Of a stretch of 64,000 nt of DNA, positions 23,275 through 34,560 are shown one piece after another (within the stretch, counting starts at the first letter, position 1; each line of letters begins with the position of its first letter). The translations under genes were made by a program, and so were the position numbers. Source of the stretch: Bactrocera neohumeralis (Eukaryota; Arthropoda; Insecta; Diptera; Tephritidae); assembly GCF_024586455.1 (NCBI RefSeq), contig NC_065921.1:73799865-73863864 (forward strand), read 5' to 3'. The notes beneath the pieces are model-generated. The model had not been told where the DNA came from. It saw only the letters and a program-made list of their open reading frames with translations, and ran no database searches.

Positions 23275-23330
23275 TTCTTAATTGGCGTAGACACCGCTTA
23301 CGCGATTATAGCCGAGTTAACAATTATATC
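23275..23330 (-). repeat. family A non-LTR 3' terminus
   Basis: CTTCTTCTTAATTGGCGTAG then ACACCGCTTACGCGATTATA is the reverse complement of the family A 3' end, including its AAGAAGAAG tail. Only about 55 bp remain. Confidence 0.75.
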
Positions 23331-23499
23331 TTAACAGTTATATCTGGGTTTTATCCTTATATGTAGCAGAGGGTCGGGAACGCATTCTAAGAATAATAGA
23401 AATGAAGATTACGACAGTTTCGAGTCGCCATGTTTTGTGGAGTGCGTTTGACAGTCCTTTGTTCGGCACGTAAAGACTGAAAGGAAGAAAGACTGTATT

Positions 23500-24180
23500 T
23501 AAGATTAGTATGAAAGTTGACCGTCGCCAAACCGAACTCTGCTGGCTCCTTCTCTGTCCAAATACCGACGATGGAGCTATGGGTTTGATGAAGCCAATGA
23601 AGGAGAGGGTCAGTAAGCTTCTTTACGAAAGGGGGATGGTTGGTAGAGGGTTTACTGTCGGGAGCTCTCTAACAACTCCAGTTTCAGACTTCCTGACTAT
23701 TGCAGTGCTTTCCAGGCTGAGGTTGCAGCCATCAAGGTAGAAAAAGATTTGCTGCTCCGGAGTGCATCCTCCTTTAGAGAAGTGACCATTCACTCAGATA
23801 GCAGAGCGGCGATACTAGCCTTGAACTCATTTACAGTGCGTTCAGGGTTGGTCGAAGAGTGTCTAACCTCGCTATCATTAGCATCGATTATCTTGGTGAT
23901 AAGACTGGTGTGGGTGCCTGGTCATAGCGGAATCGCAGGTAATTGCAAAGCTGATGAGCTGGCAAGGAAAGGCATACTAGCATCGTTACTTCCTTCTTGA
24001 CAGTCCTGCGTTTGGGATGTCAAGACACAGACACTTGGGAGCGCATACCTTCAGACATCCCACCGAACTGGCGGGTGTTGAAATTAAGCGCCTTTGCAAA
24101 TTTGTATTGGCTGCTAAGCGTTTTGCCAATCTGTAAATCCGAACAAAGGAGTTCTTATTTTTCAATGGCTTCATAAATGA
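23500..24180 (+). pseudogene. family B non-LTR RNase H domain
   Basis: Best RNase H copy in the window: ELCWLLLCPNTDDGAMGLMK-type lead-in, then REVTIHSDSRAAILALNSF and LVWVPGHSGIAGNCKADELA at about 23,910-23,980, then LASLLPS and a C-terminal part with frame changes. The Asp of HSDSRAA and the Asp of ADELAR fit RNase H catalytic positions. The RT itself is absent (5' truncated). Confidence 0.75.
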
Positions 24181-24394
24181 CTTTATTTATCAGTCCACGT
24201 GCGATCTTTGATCAGCCATCTAACCTAACCGTTTGTTTTGTTCACTCTCCATACTTAAAGTAGGTACATAAAGGATGCTTTTTTTGAGAGTGTTTTCCAA
24301 TTAAGTAATACTTTCTTTGGAGTTGTATTTTGTGACAGCTGTTTTTTGAGTGAGGAAAGTCCTCTGAGCGCCATTCACTTGGGAAAGGATTCTT

Positions 24395-24585
24395 TTACAT
24401 GTGGCTCAAGCAGATCACGACTCCAGCTCTGAAAATATTCGAAGAAGAGGAAGGCCTCCGCTCCGTTGGAAAGACCAGGTGAAGAAGGACATGGCCACAC
24501 TTAAAATCTCCAATTGGCGCCGAATAGCAAAAATAAGGAACGACCGGCGCGGTGTCTACGCCAATAATAAAGAAGAATAAGCTAA
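24395..24585 (+). pseudogene. family A non-LTR 3' end
   Basis: ALKIFEEEEGLRSVGKTR, then NWRRIAKIRNDRRGVYANNK and a tail AATAAAGAAGAATAAG. Very short 5'-truncated copy. Confidence 0.7.
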
Positions 24586-24589
24586 ATGT

Positions 24590-25685
24590 TGCTTGGGTTG
24601 CATATATCATGAGCTCAAATTTTACATACTACACACACATATATAGTGGGGTTTCCAATAACTTTTCAACATAAGTAGCAAGTGGCAGGTAGCATTTATT
24701 GGCATTCAGTTGGCATGCACATAAACTTACAGGCGAACTGCAGTGCTTAAAGGATTTCCGATGGCATTAAATGCGTGCTGTGCCACACTAAAATACAAGC
24801 ACGCAAACGAAATCTTAGCATCATTCAATACGCGAATTACCTTGACGCTCATCAACTTTCACTAGATTAGCATTGTGCTGCTGTGTAATGCGCTGGCGGT
24901 GCATAAAATGCGTTTCGAGAGTTTGTGTGCTTGCTGTGTGTGTGTCGTGGCGTATACGCAACCTCAGTTAGCTTTTTGCTTGGGTGCGAACTTTCTGTGT
25001 TAAGGTGAGTTTAATACAAGACTGCACCCGGCTCCCTACTCAATTCGACATCGATATGCGATTTGTGTGTGCAAGCGAAAATTGACAGCAGCAGTTGGAA
25101 GTTATGACACTACTTTGAATGGCGCATTTCAACTTTGCACAAAAGGTAATGTCTTTTGTATATGCTGCCGCATGGCGAATGAGGGGCAGCGATTCTGCAA
25201 CACTGCAATAACAATGAAGCGGGAAAAAGCGTGTAAGAAAATGAGTGGTAGATTCGAGGTAACTGCGCCACCTCTGCCATTTGCTGCTGTTTTAATTTAA
25301 TGAAACTCCAAATTAATTACGCTAATTAATTTTTACAACTCAAGTTTTTAGCGCAAATGACAAGGTAGTATATTTGGCACGAAGATTGCTTTGCTGGAGC
25401 GTAAAATTTATTTTAAAATGTACTTAATAATTACACACCTGCAGTCATATGAAATCTCTAACTTTTCTAGCGTACAGTAAACTGACTTAATAGTATAACA
25501 GAATGTAACAGTTGTACCCTTAGACAAGTTGAGTTCAGGTATTACGACTGATATCCAACAGATAGATTTCACTTGAGTTGATATAAAAAATTCCTTCCCT
25601 GCTTTTATTTAGTTTAAGGCCACAGGAGGGTCTATAAACTTTCGTACCATTTAAGGATCATATGCCCAGGTGAGCCTCTGCACCA
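24590..25685. other. intergenic, non-repetitive
   Basis: No element recognised; TG-rich words near 24,930. A 77-codon frame at 25,067-25,300 has no domain. Confidence 0.4.
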
Positions 25686-25689
25686 TAAT

Positions 25690-26035
25690 AATCCCCTTCG
25701 CTCATAATTCCTGTCCTGCTATATGGTACAGAGGCTTGGAAAATGACAACAACTGATGAGTCGACGTTGAGAGTTTTTCGAGAGAAAGGTTTAGCGAAAG
25801 ATTTATAGTCCTTTGCGCATTGGGCCCTGTGAATATCGTATTCAATAGAACGATGAGGTGAACGAGATATACGACGACAATGACATAGTTCAGCGAATTA
25901 AAAGACAGCGGCTACGCTGGCTAAGTCATGTTGTCCGGATGGACGAAAACACTCCAGCTCTGAAAGTATTCGACGCAGTACCCGCGGGGGAAGCAGAGGA
26001 AGACTTCCACTCCGTTTGAAGGACCAAGGCACCGG
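25690..26035 (+). pseudogene. family A non-LTR 3' end
   Basis: PVLLYGTEAWKMTTTDESTL, RVFREKG, NDEVNEIYDDNDIVQRIKRQ and RLRWLSHVVRMDENTPALKV follow in order with one or two frame changes, then AGGKQRKTSTPFEG. Same C-terminal block as at 46.6-46.9 kb. Confidence 0.75.
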
Positions 26036-26039
26036 AACC

Positions 26040-26765
26040 GGTTTCGCATTACCTCAGGGTAAGATTTTCAAGACGGACCTATTACAGATCAGTTTCTACT
26101 CGCTCTGCCTCCAGTATTGTCTATGATTTTGCTTGCAACATCAAGTTATTTGCTTCGTCTTCTATAAGCACGAATTCTCCGTCGCAAAAAAGTATGTGTC
26201 CAGGTTTTTTAATGCATCGTACATATTCCACATCCGAGGATTTCGCATTCCTTTCATTGGAATTATATTGTTACGTGGCGCGTTCCAAACCCAATGGGAC
26301 AACCCCAGCTGGGTTCATTGATCACTTTTATACAGTGAGCTGCTTGCTCCAACGCATACGTTGGCTTGCCGCACTTTCTGGTGGATAGACGCTGCAATCC
26401 TGCCCCGTCCTTAAATCGAATACCTCGGAGGGACCCCATCAGGTCCACTCTTTTTGACCCGTGACCTTGAGTTCTGTACGGATTGGTTAAAACGTCACAC
26501 TCAAAATGACTCACATTGTTCGGGGTGTTTGACGCGGACGCTGGATTAGGAATTGAGTATGGTAGCTCAATTATGGCATAACAAAGATTTTTCGCATTTT
26601 AGGAACTATTCTTGGCAACTATAAATTTGTAAAAATTGAGGGCTTTGTATATATCGGAAGCAGCACAAATTCCAAGCCTGGAGATCAAGCGGAAAATAAC
26701 TAACTAGTGTTACTTTGAAATCGAGAAGCAGATCTCTCTCTCGACAAACAAGAATTACGCTCTGG
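26040..26765. other. unresolved; 84-codon minus-strand frame
   Basis: The minus-strand frame 26,263-26,514 (HFECDVLTNPYRTQGHGSKR ... STRKCGKPTYALEQAAHC) has a protein-like look but I cannot assign it. It may be a relic of another element. Confidence 0.35.
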
Positions 26766-26769
26766 TAAG

Positions 26770-27200
26770 TCTCTAATTATTCCCGTCCTATTAGTCGTCG
26801 CTGAAATGGACTTGGATATGTAGATATGAGAAAGGAGAGTTCAAGACAATTTTTTTCAGTAAGGCCTTTGGAGACGTCCGCGTGAGCGATGAAGATCGAG
26901 AAAGAGGAAATCTCGAATTGTATGAGCTCTACGGTAAGCGCATAAAAATCCAACGAATGCGTTGGTTGGGTCGTGTCGTTTGCTGGAAGATGGTGCTCCA
27001 GCGTAAAGCTCCTTCCATTTGAGACCAATGAATGGAAAACGGTAGCAAGGGAGCCCACGCATCCAGTGGAAGGACCAAATGCAAAGTGATCTGTTTGCAT
27101 CGAGATTTACAACTGGCGTGACTGCTCAAAGAATAGAGGCAACTGGCGAACTTTGTTTTCTCAGCCTATAGCGACTCACGGTTGTAGTATCAAAGAAGAA
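26770..27200 (+). pseudogene. non-LTR (RTE-like) C-terminal relic
   Basis: Reads FGDVRVSDEDRERGNLELYE, LYGKRIKIQRMRWLGRVVCW, RIQWKDQMQSDLFASRFTTG and NRGNWRTLFSQPIATHGCS, then AAAGAAGAAGAAAG. It resembles the family A C-terminus but with enough difference to be another subfamily. Confidence 0.65.
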
Positions 27201-27659
27201 GAAAGTATTTTCCGCATACATGGCAATTTGCTGTCAGTTTTAGGCACATGTTATATTACTTTTCAACTAAATTTTCGTTACTGGGTTGTCCAAGCTTGTC
27301 TTCTAAAGCTATTGGTGCTCCATTCTACAGACATCATTTAAAAAAGGGTATCATTTGCGTCTTTTAGTGTTTCCTGGGCGTAAATACATATATCGACAAG
27401 ACGTCTTGAATGCACTTCGAATCCCCAAGTCTAGATTCTAACCAATTCATTAATTTGTAGTTGTGAGCGTCAAAAAGTTTTGAACTTCGCTTCCTCAAAG
27501 AGAGACAGTCATGAGCCAGTCAGCAGGAGAACAAGTGGTCTGCAGTGTACGTACCATAAATTCTGAGAGAGTCGCTCGTTGAACCTGTTCTGGCTTCTTA
27601 GCGAGTGTTACCTATTGCAGCACCTTACACTAATAAGACCACCTAGCATTCTAATGGTT

Positions 27660-28160
27660 GTTGTTGCAGCGGTTATCAAACCTCCGCTTAATTGATAAGG
27701 TTTAGGTTAGTTGTCATCGTAGTCATCTAACAGAAGGCCCAGGAAATGTGTTGTTTCGATGGGGTCGGACCATAGAGGGAGGTATGTTGGATCAGTGGAA
27801 TTCTGTGGGCATATAAATAAGTGCAGGCAGGACATATATTTGGTATGTCCGGATCAATTTTGGATAAGCAGGAGTTGAAGCTGCTACAACATCCAGAACG
27901 AAGTTGCGCAAGGGTCATTTTAGAAGGACAACTCGTGCTATTCGTTTGCTATGGGTGGTGGTTTGTACACCAGGTATTAATGGCTTTACGGTGAACGCCA
28001 GTCAGTGCGTGTCTGGAGTTTGTTGCGTCTGTAATATGGTCGGCGTAATGTTTAATGGTGCGATGTTGTAGCTTGGGCTCTGAAAGCAAAGCAGACTTCG
28101 GTTGGACTTCAACATGAGCACATTTCCGACGGCGGCACTTGTAATCTTTTGCTGGAACTC
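27660..28160 (-). pseudogene. Jockey-like non-LTR C-terminal relic
   Basis: The minus strand reads HYADHITDATNSRHALTG, then MTLAQLRSGCCSSFNSCLSK, IDPDIPNICPACT and (frameshifted) SLYGPTPSKQHISWAF, ending with GTTGTTGTTGCAGCG on the plus strand. The motif order LAQLRSG-C..CP.C..LSLW is that of Jockey-clade ORF2 C-termini. Confidence 0.7.
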
Positions 28161-28379
28161 ACACCGCTTCATCTAGTAATCAATCAAGTCGTCAAACATG
28201 CATTGCTCCTAATGCAAACAGAAGGGTTTGGCAGAGGTAAGGTAATCTCTTCCCAACGCATGAAGAACCTTAGCGGCGAAATAGCATTGGATCTTCTCCC
28301 AAGGGATAGCATTGCCAAAAGGGTTAACTTCACTTCAGGAGTTCAAAGTTACCCTCAGCAGTAAGGCCGAATGGAACGA

Positions 28380-29110
28380 TACCGCTCTCGAGCTACTGCT
28401 TAGGGACAGGAAAATCAAGTAGTACACCGGCGGCTCGAAAACTTCGGAGGGCATTGGCCATTAGTCGCAGGACCACGCGCAAAACTCTCCATACCTTCGG
28501 GTAGGTTTCCCAGCATATTCCAAAGTCTTTTCTATAAGTCGGTGTGTAGAGTTAAACCTACAACGCAACTATCGCAATGAACCTATAGCTACCAGATCGT
28601 TATTGGTGCAGAAGTGTATAGAAGGACTGAATAGTTTATCAGATCGTAACCAAGTGCTCCTTATTTGGTTGCCAGATCATAAAGGTATAGCTAGGAATGA
28701 TCCACCAACATGGTAGGACCGAAACCTTAAATTGCGTTTGGTCCCCACACCATAAAGCAGCTTCTCCGTAATGATGAAGCAGTGGGTAGGAAGAAGAATT
28801 GGCAACAACTCCTAGGCTTGCGCCATGCCAAGTTGGTAATGGGCGGTTACAATATGTAATCAACCTCCCAAGTGAAAAACTGAAGCTACTTGTCGCCTTC
28901 TACATTGGCCACTGTAAGCTCAAGAAGAACTTCTTTTGCGAATTGCCGGTTCTGCGACTTGAAGTTTGAAACACCAGAGTACCTGATAACTGATTGCACA
29001 GCAGTCTGTAGACGCAGCATAAAGGCCCTTGGATTCATGTTCACAAATAAAGATCACATGGCTTCACTAGCACTTAGCAGTATATTGGAATTTATCAATA
29101 ATTGAAAAGT
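28380..29110 (+). pseudogene. family B non-LTR RNase H and C-terminal relic
   Basis: Contains QVLLIWLPDHKGIARNDPPT (RNase H tail) and CRFCDLKFETPEYLITDCTA at about 28,935-29,000, the C-terminal Cys motif of I/R1-type elements. Several stops. Confidence 0.65.
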
Positions 29111-29114
29111 TATG

Positions 29115-30055
29115 ATTTAGAAGAGATCACAATAGACCCTAGGTCGCCGTGCAATCCTCATTTACTTATCTAAACTAATCTAGTCAGAGTCCTTACAGAA
29201 ATGAAGCGAGAAAGATCGGTGAGATGACGAACTAGCCAAAGCTGCTCATTTGTCGGAATCAGAAGACTTTTCTATTTGACAAGAGATATTCACGGAACAT
29301 GACATACTATATATGGTATATTACATTGTTTTTAAGAGGCAGAGCATAGCTTCTTCCTTTCCTACATTTAATCTCTTCTTAAGCGGCTTGAGTCCCCAAC
29401 GAAACATTTGTTGTCACTTCGCCGAAATGGTGCAGCAATAAAACTTAAATACCGTTACTCCTCCTAATTGCAGAAAACGATGAACGACTCAAATGAACGT
29501 TTTAAGTTAATCATTGCATAATGACAATGGAAATGAAAATCATAGCAAAAATCCCAGTGCAAATGCTGCAACACATTGCGGCAAATGTGTTTCATTAAGT
29601 TGCGTGCAATTGCATTTAGAATAAAGTAAAACTGTCAAAGCTGCAGCTGAATTAGTTGCCGCCACAAACGGGGAATCGGCGATAAAATTTAACAACGGGG
29701 TGTAAAATAAAACTACGGCAGCGTTGCTTGGTCTTGCGTGAGCAGGAGTTCGTGTAGTTGATGCAACCTTCGGAATAAACCACTCCCCCGTTCACGATGC
29801 TGAGTAGTTGTAGCTCATTTGAAAACTTTGTTACTCACTTGCGAGCATTCTCGCTCAGTCTAATTATCTGCTACTTTTATTAGTTGTCTCTTTAGCTTTT
29901 TGTTTAACCGTTAATCGACGTTATTTGCTTAATGAGTACAACGACTAAATGCTAATGGAAGGAAGAAGAGTGAGTTTGAAGGTCGAAATAGCTATTAATT
30001 GTTGTACAATTTGTTGAGAGTGTAGGTAAATGTTAGGTTTTACTAGTCTACTGTC
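29115..30055. other. intergenic, mostly unique
   Basis: A short family B scrap (GACGAACTAGCCAAAGC) at about 29,224-29,240; the rest (29,400-30,050) shows no element and looks single-copy. Confidence 0.4.
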
Positions 30056-30059
30056 GCGC

Positions 30060-30620
30060 CATATATAGACCTACTGGTCCTTAGTAATGCCTGGTGGAGG
30101 TTCAGTGTAATTTGAGCTGTAGTATTCTTCATACAGAACGTCAACGGTTTTTGGGAACCATAAGAGCGACTTGATGTCTAATTTTCGTATTTCATCTAGT
30201 CTCTTGAACTACGAAGCTCATAGATATCCAACAAAAGTTCCAGATAATGCTGGATAGAAGCATATGAGGTGTTTCAGCGTCTTTCTCATGCATACTTCCC
30301 TACACTTTCTACATGTATCGTCGTTACTTATGCCCATCCAGCTCGCATATGATGCCAGAAGGTTGTGACCTGTCATTAAGCCAACAACCGTTCTGCAGTT
30401 CTTTCGAGACCGTGTGATTAAAAAGGTTGCGTGTTTTTCTTCGCGGCTCTTACAAACAATCTTGGCGGTCTTACATGTTCTTAAGGCATTCTATCAGCTG
30501 ATCCGTCTGTCAGCCCTTTTGGAAACTTCATTGTATGTCATATTTCGGGACTTCTCTATTTCGTGTAATGGTTTCCTAACCTTTATGTAGTTTCCTGCGT
30601 TGTTAGCTATTTCAGTGGCT
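30060..30620 (-). pseudogene. family B non-LTR C-terminal relic
   Basis: On the minus strand: LMTGHNLLASYASWMGISND, DTCRKCREVCMRKTLKHLIC and FYPALSG. This is the C-terminal zinc-like region of the RNase H-bearing family (GHCLLGxHAxxMGL...CRxC...HLLCxCPAL). Frame breaks on both sides. Confidence 0.65.
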
Positions 30621-30679
30621 TTCCTGACCGCAAAACCTTTCGTCTGGAAGACAAAGTAGTCTTCCGGAAGCTGGAAGTC

Positions 30680-31640
30680 TCAAAACATTAGACTCTGGGT
30701 CTCACTCCAGTAACCAGCACCTGAAGGAATTTCCCGGTCTTTGATTTTTGCAAGTTGCAAGAGTATTAAATGTTCGGTTACACCCGAACTTAGGCTTTGC
30801 TTATTTCGGTGATCACCTCTTTCTTCCCAGCGACCATTCTTTTGAGATCTGAGAACAGATAATAGTCGCAGGAACCAGGTCTTTCCCTTTTCAAGATAGT
30901 CAGTAAAACTTATTCCATGCGCATCCCAAAATCCAGACGCCATAACCTTGCCAGCCGACTGTTACGTTTTTCCGCGCTTTGGAGCGGGTTCATGGTGTGC
31001 AACCCATTCGGATGACTATCGATTGGACTTCGAACTGAAATGATGAAGCCATGTTTCATCTCCAGCTTATTACCCTCCAGCTTATTACCCTCCGAATCAT
31101 CAACTCATCATTGGTTTTTGGTCAAAAGTGAGCTCTTGCGACACACACTTTGCACTGAGCTTTCTCATATCTGAATATTCGTAAAGGTTTGATGTACAAG
31201 TTCAGTTGATATCCTTAGAGTCCATGTTATTTTTCACTTTACGGTCATCCAAAATTATTTCGTGGAATTTTTTGATGTTTTCGTTTGTAACAACCCCTCT
31301 TGGCCGTGCGCTGCGTTCACTGTCTTCGGTGCTCATTTCTCCACTTCTAAACTTGCCATATCAGTCGTTAATGCTTGATTTTCCTATGGCAGTGTCTGGA
31401 AACTCGTCTTCAAACCAAGTTTTAGCTTCAACTGTATTTTTACCTTTAAAAAAACCAATATTTTATGAACATGCGAAGTTTTTTTATATAGTGTTTTTAA
31501 CAATAATCGCATTGCTTCACTCTAAATGATATAATTCACAAACTAATGATCTGACAGCTGTCAAAGTTATACTCGCGCCTCTTTAAGGTTAGAGCTAACT
31601 AAAAATCATATGAATATATTTCTTGTAGCGCCATCTATGT
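30680..31640 (-). pseudogene. mariner transposase relic
   Basis: Minus-strand N-terminus: KNTVEAKTWFEDEFPDTAIG, KSSIND, a stop where Trp is expected, YGKFRSGEMSTEDSERSARP. Toward lower coordinates: MASGFWDAHGISFTDYLEKG (the VFWD.xG...DYL block). The catalytic Asp motifs are degraded. The 31,600-31,670 flank (TTGTAGCGCCATCTATG) may be the element's 5' end. Confidence 0.7.
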
Positions 31641-31679
31641 CTTAGGCGGGAGACTTTTCAATTGACCTATTTATGGGTT

Positions 31680-32200
31680 TGATCTGTGATCTTTCTGTTA
31701 ATATAAATTACAAGAATATCTTTTTGAAACATGTAGTATAATAAAATAGTACAATTTTGTCATTACATTTGACATAATGAAAACCACACATTATTCTTAG
31801 CCATTAAAATTTTTATCCTGAATACTCTGCGCTCTTACCGGTAGCACAATATTTAGCTCTAAATTTAGGAGAAAAGTTCATAACATCAATAGAAGACAAT
31901 AATACTAATAGAAGCTAACAACAACATTTACTATAATTTTTTAAATTTATTATGCTTCACGTTGTTTGTCTATCAGCACGTTTACTGATTATTTCACACG
32001 TGACTAAATTTTATTCATCAGGCCTAAACACTTTCGTTCTCTAAGTCAAATGAAGCTCGAAAATGTTCACTAATTCACTTTACTAATGAGCCTTGTGACA
32101 GCATTCTCAGAATATCGGCGATAAGCAATGACAATGATTAATGCCACTTGCTAGTTACATTGCACTCTAAAGTCTTTTAACACCCTTAAAATGTCTAAAA
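31680..32200. other. AT-rich upstream region of the lectin gene
   Basis: No transposon recognised. Immediate upstream region of a TATA-driven gene, so enhancer sites may lie here; none can be named. Confidence 0.4.
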
Positions 32201-32203
32201 AGG

Positions 32204-32238
32204 TATAAAAGTGCTCAGTTCCACACCTAAAATCAGTC
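32204..32238 (+). promoter_or_regulatory. TATA box and initiator of the lectin gene
   Basis: TATAAAA at 32,204-32,210 and the insect initiator TCAGTC at 32,233-32,238 put the likely start A at 32,235, 31 bases after the first T of the TATA box. The spacing is textbook and places a 58-nt leader before the ATG at 32,293. Confidence 0.8.
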
Positions 32239-32292
32239 TCAACAGTTTACTTTCTACTTTTTTTTATAAAAAATTAAATTATTATTTACAAA

Positions 32293-32935
32293 ATGTTAAA
32301 ACACGTTTTAGTCATATTCTTTCTCTGCTTTGTTACACAAACTCCGATCGCCGATAATAGCTTACAGGGTTCAAATGAGGATTTAATATTTCCAAACTTC
32401 ACCATACAAGCTTTGGATGAGTCCAACACCTATCGTGCTTTTCCTGGACTTCTACGTGATAAAACATTTGTTGTTGTGGCCTATATTAGGGCAAATTGGT
32501 TTAAAGCTCATGAGATTTGCGGTTATCAAGGACTGTCATTGGCCAGCATAAATACGAAAGCGGAGAATGATTTGTTGGAGGAATATTTATCAAATACTGG
32601 CAAGTTCTTCGTTTAGTACTCAGCAGTTGATAGTTTACTCATAAATCTCACTTTTACTACTTACAGGTCTCGCTTCGAACAATGAAGAGTTTTGGCTGTC
32701 CGGTTCAAAACTTGCTGACAACAGTCGTTGGGTTTGGTTAAGCATAGGTCGCCCTGTTACCTATAATCGATGGGCGCTTGGTAAACCGTTTGAACTTCTA
32801 CATGACAGAAGTTGTCTCTCGCTCTTGTCGAATGGTCAGTGGAGTAATGATCGTTGCGACGCCGAAAAATATTTCATTTGCGAGACTCGTTGTCCACTGA
32901 CTAGTTATGATACACCGATTTTTTTACAAAAGTAA
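32293..32935 (+). CDS. secreted C-type lectin-domain protein
   Basis: Two exons, 32,293-32,599 and 32,667-32,935, join in phase 1 to give 191 codons. An N-terminal hydrophobic stretch (MLKHVLVIFFLCFVTQTPIA) is a signal peptide. The lectin fold follows: ANWFKAHEICGYQGLSLASI, FWLSGSKL, WVWLSIGRPV, then CLSLLSNGQWSNDRC and KYFICE near the C-terminus, with the four conserved cysteines. The usual sugar/calcium motif (EPN or QPD) is replaced by GKPF, and WND has one inserted Ser (WSND), so calcium-dependent sugar binding may be lost. Family members act in insect immunity, hemolymph or reproductive secretions; which one applies here is not visible. Closest in look to fly lectin-37D/subunit-alpha type proteins (recollection). 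No neighbouring lectin paralogue is in the window. Confidence 0.9.
32600..32666 (+). other. GC-AG intron of the lectin gene
   Basis: The donor reads ACTG|GCAAGT and the acceptor TTACAG|GT. Only this joint gives SNTG-LASNNEEFWL in frame; using the next GT leads to a stop after few codons, and reading through stops at TAG after KFFV. GC donors with otherwise strong context are a known minor class. Confidence 0.8.
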
Positions 32936-33010
32936 TATAGTGCTATGAAATTATTAAAATTTAATTTTTTATTATTGTTTAAACATCGTTAATCTATGAA
33001 GTAAGTTCTT

Positions 33011-33048
33011 AATAAAGTCGTTCGATATATGTTTTGCAGTTTAATAAA
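33011..33048 (+). terminator. two poly(A) signals of the lectin gene
   Basis: AATAAA at 33,011-33,016 and again at 33,043-33,048, 76 and 108 bases after the stop codon, predict a 3'UTR of about 100-130 nt. Confidence 0.75.
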
Positions 33049-33109
33049 TAATTTTGTTCTATATATTGTACATATGTATATAATATATTATAGGTGGGCA
33101 GGTGGAGTT

Positions 33110-34560
33110 ATATTCTGAGCTAAGTTGGGAGGTGATTTTCGCTGCGTGCTTTGTACCCAGAAGGTTAGTCTGGTGACCAGTCTTACGCCTTGTCGAGGGG
33201 TATATGGCTACTTTTGCCGTGGTGAGCTAGAGGTTATTTGAGTTGAGCCGTGCTTGCGTCCGTATCATGATCTGAATAAATTTTCTTGGCGCTTGTTCTG
33301 TGTCTCGTGCAATTAAGTACGATTCGTCTGGCATTTCGAGATTTAGTATAGCGTCGTAGCTGATGTACAACAAGTCTGGGCCTAGAAAGGAACCTAGTGC
33401 TGCCCCTGAAGTGACCGCTATCTGTGTCGTAATCCGTCTCTAGTTTGGTACAGCAGTTTTCTGTTACTAAGGTAGCTTCGCACCACAGCTCTGGGATAGT
33501 CGGGGATTTTAAAACTTTTTTTCGATCATATCCACCAATCAGAAACACTATTATTTTGTATTTATGCCATATACGCTGTGCGGCTTCTAAACTTTCAATG
33601 GCGTATTTCATAGCTCTTAGAGTCGATCTAATCCGGGTATAATACCGTGTTGTTTAGGGGAGTGTTTCGAGTTTGGGTTCAAGTAGCTGTTCATAGAGCT
33701 TTCCCGCTGTGTTAAGCATGCAAAGTGGACTGTATGCAATTTGGGATCTCTTTTTCTCTTACTGATTAGCGCCAGCCGTTGCTTTTTCCAGGGTTCAGGG
33801 AATATTCCGGCTTCGAAATAAGCATTGAACATATTCAATAGTACTGTCGGTTTGCAGCGACTATTTTCAGGATTTCTGCTAGGATACCGTCCGGCCGAGT
33901 GGTTAGCCGGCTTTTAGCTTGTTGGCTAGTTGCAGCTCTTCGGTGGTGAACTGGTGGATTTGCGGAAATATTAGAGTATATTGTGGATCACTAACCCTTT
34001 TTCGGGTATAGGAAAGAGTGCGTTTATGATGCGATCCACATTGACAGCGGCTAAGTCAGGTGGCTTTGCTCAAACTCCGAGTTTCCACATTAATATTTTA
34101 TACCCAAGTCGCCAAGGGTTTTGTTAACATCCTCGCGTAGTTCCCGCCATTTTTTTTTTGTTTTTGCTATCATCGATGCCATGCTTCAGCTCCTTTTTTG
34201 CTGCTTTGTATTGCTCAGCTTCTGTCCACCAGTAAACTGTTGCTTTATGTTTGCAGTGTGTGCCCAAGACGGGCATTGATTATTGGTAGGCTCTTATTAT
34301 ATCAAGCGTTATGTACTCGACAATTTTCTTTGCGATTTTGGGAGAGCTGCGAAATGGGTTCTGGTTGTCTATTGTAGAGATTAAATTCGAAGTGTTCAGT
34401 TTCGAAATGTTCCACTTTCGTGTTCATATATTTTTTTTGTGCTGTTACCGTTTCTTCCGCTGGCGATGATGAAAGAAATGATTGATGATCGCTGCCAATG
34501 TAATCTTCTAGGACTCACCATTTCTTTATTTAACCTGCCATGCGTTCTGATTTCGACTAA
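33110..34560 (-). pseudogene. family C (R1-like) non-LTR RT relic
   Basis: Minus strand: NAYFEAGIFPEPWKKQRLAL, ISKRKRDP, then a degraded thumb region with ESLEAAQRIWHKYKIIVFLI and CHRTRTSAKK-like words toward 33,240. The upstream part (34,000-34,500) carries frame-broken sequence of the endonuclease-RT linker. Same RT as at 57.2 kb. Palm motifs are missing. Confidence 0.65.
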
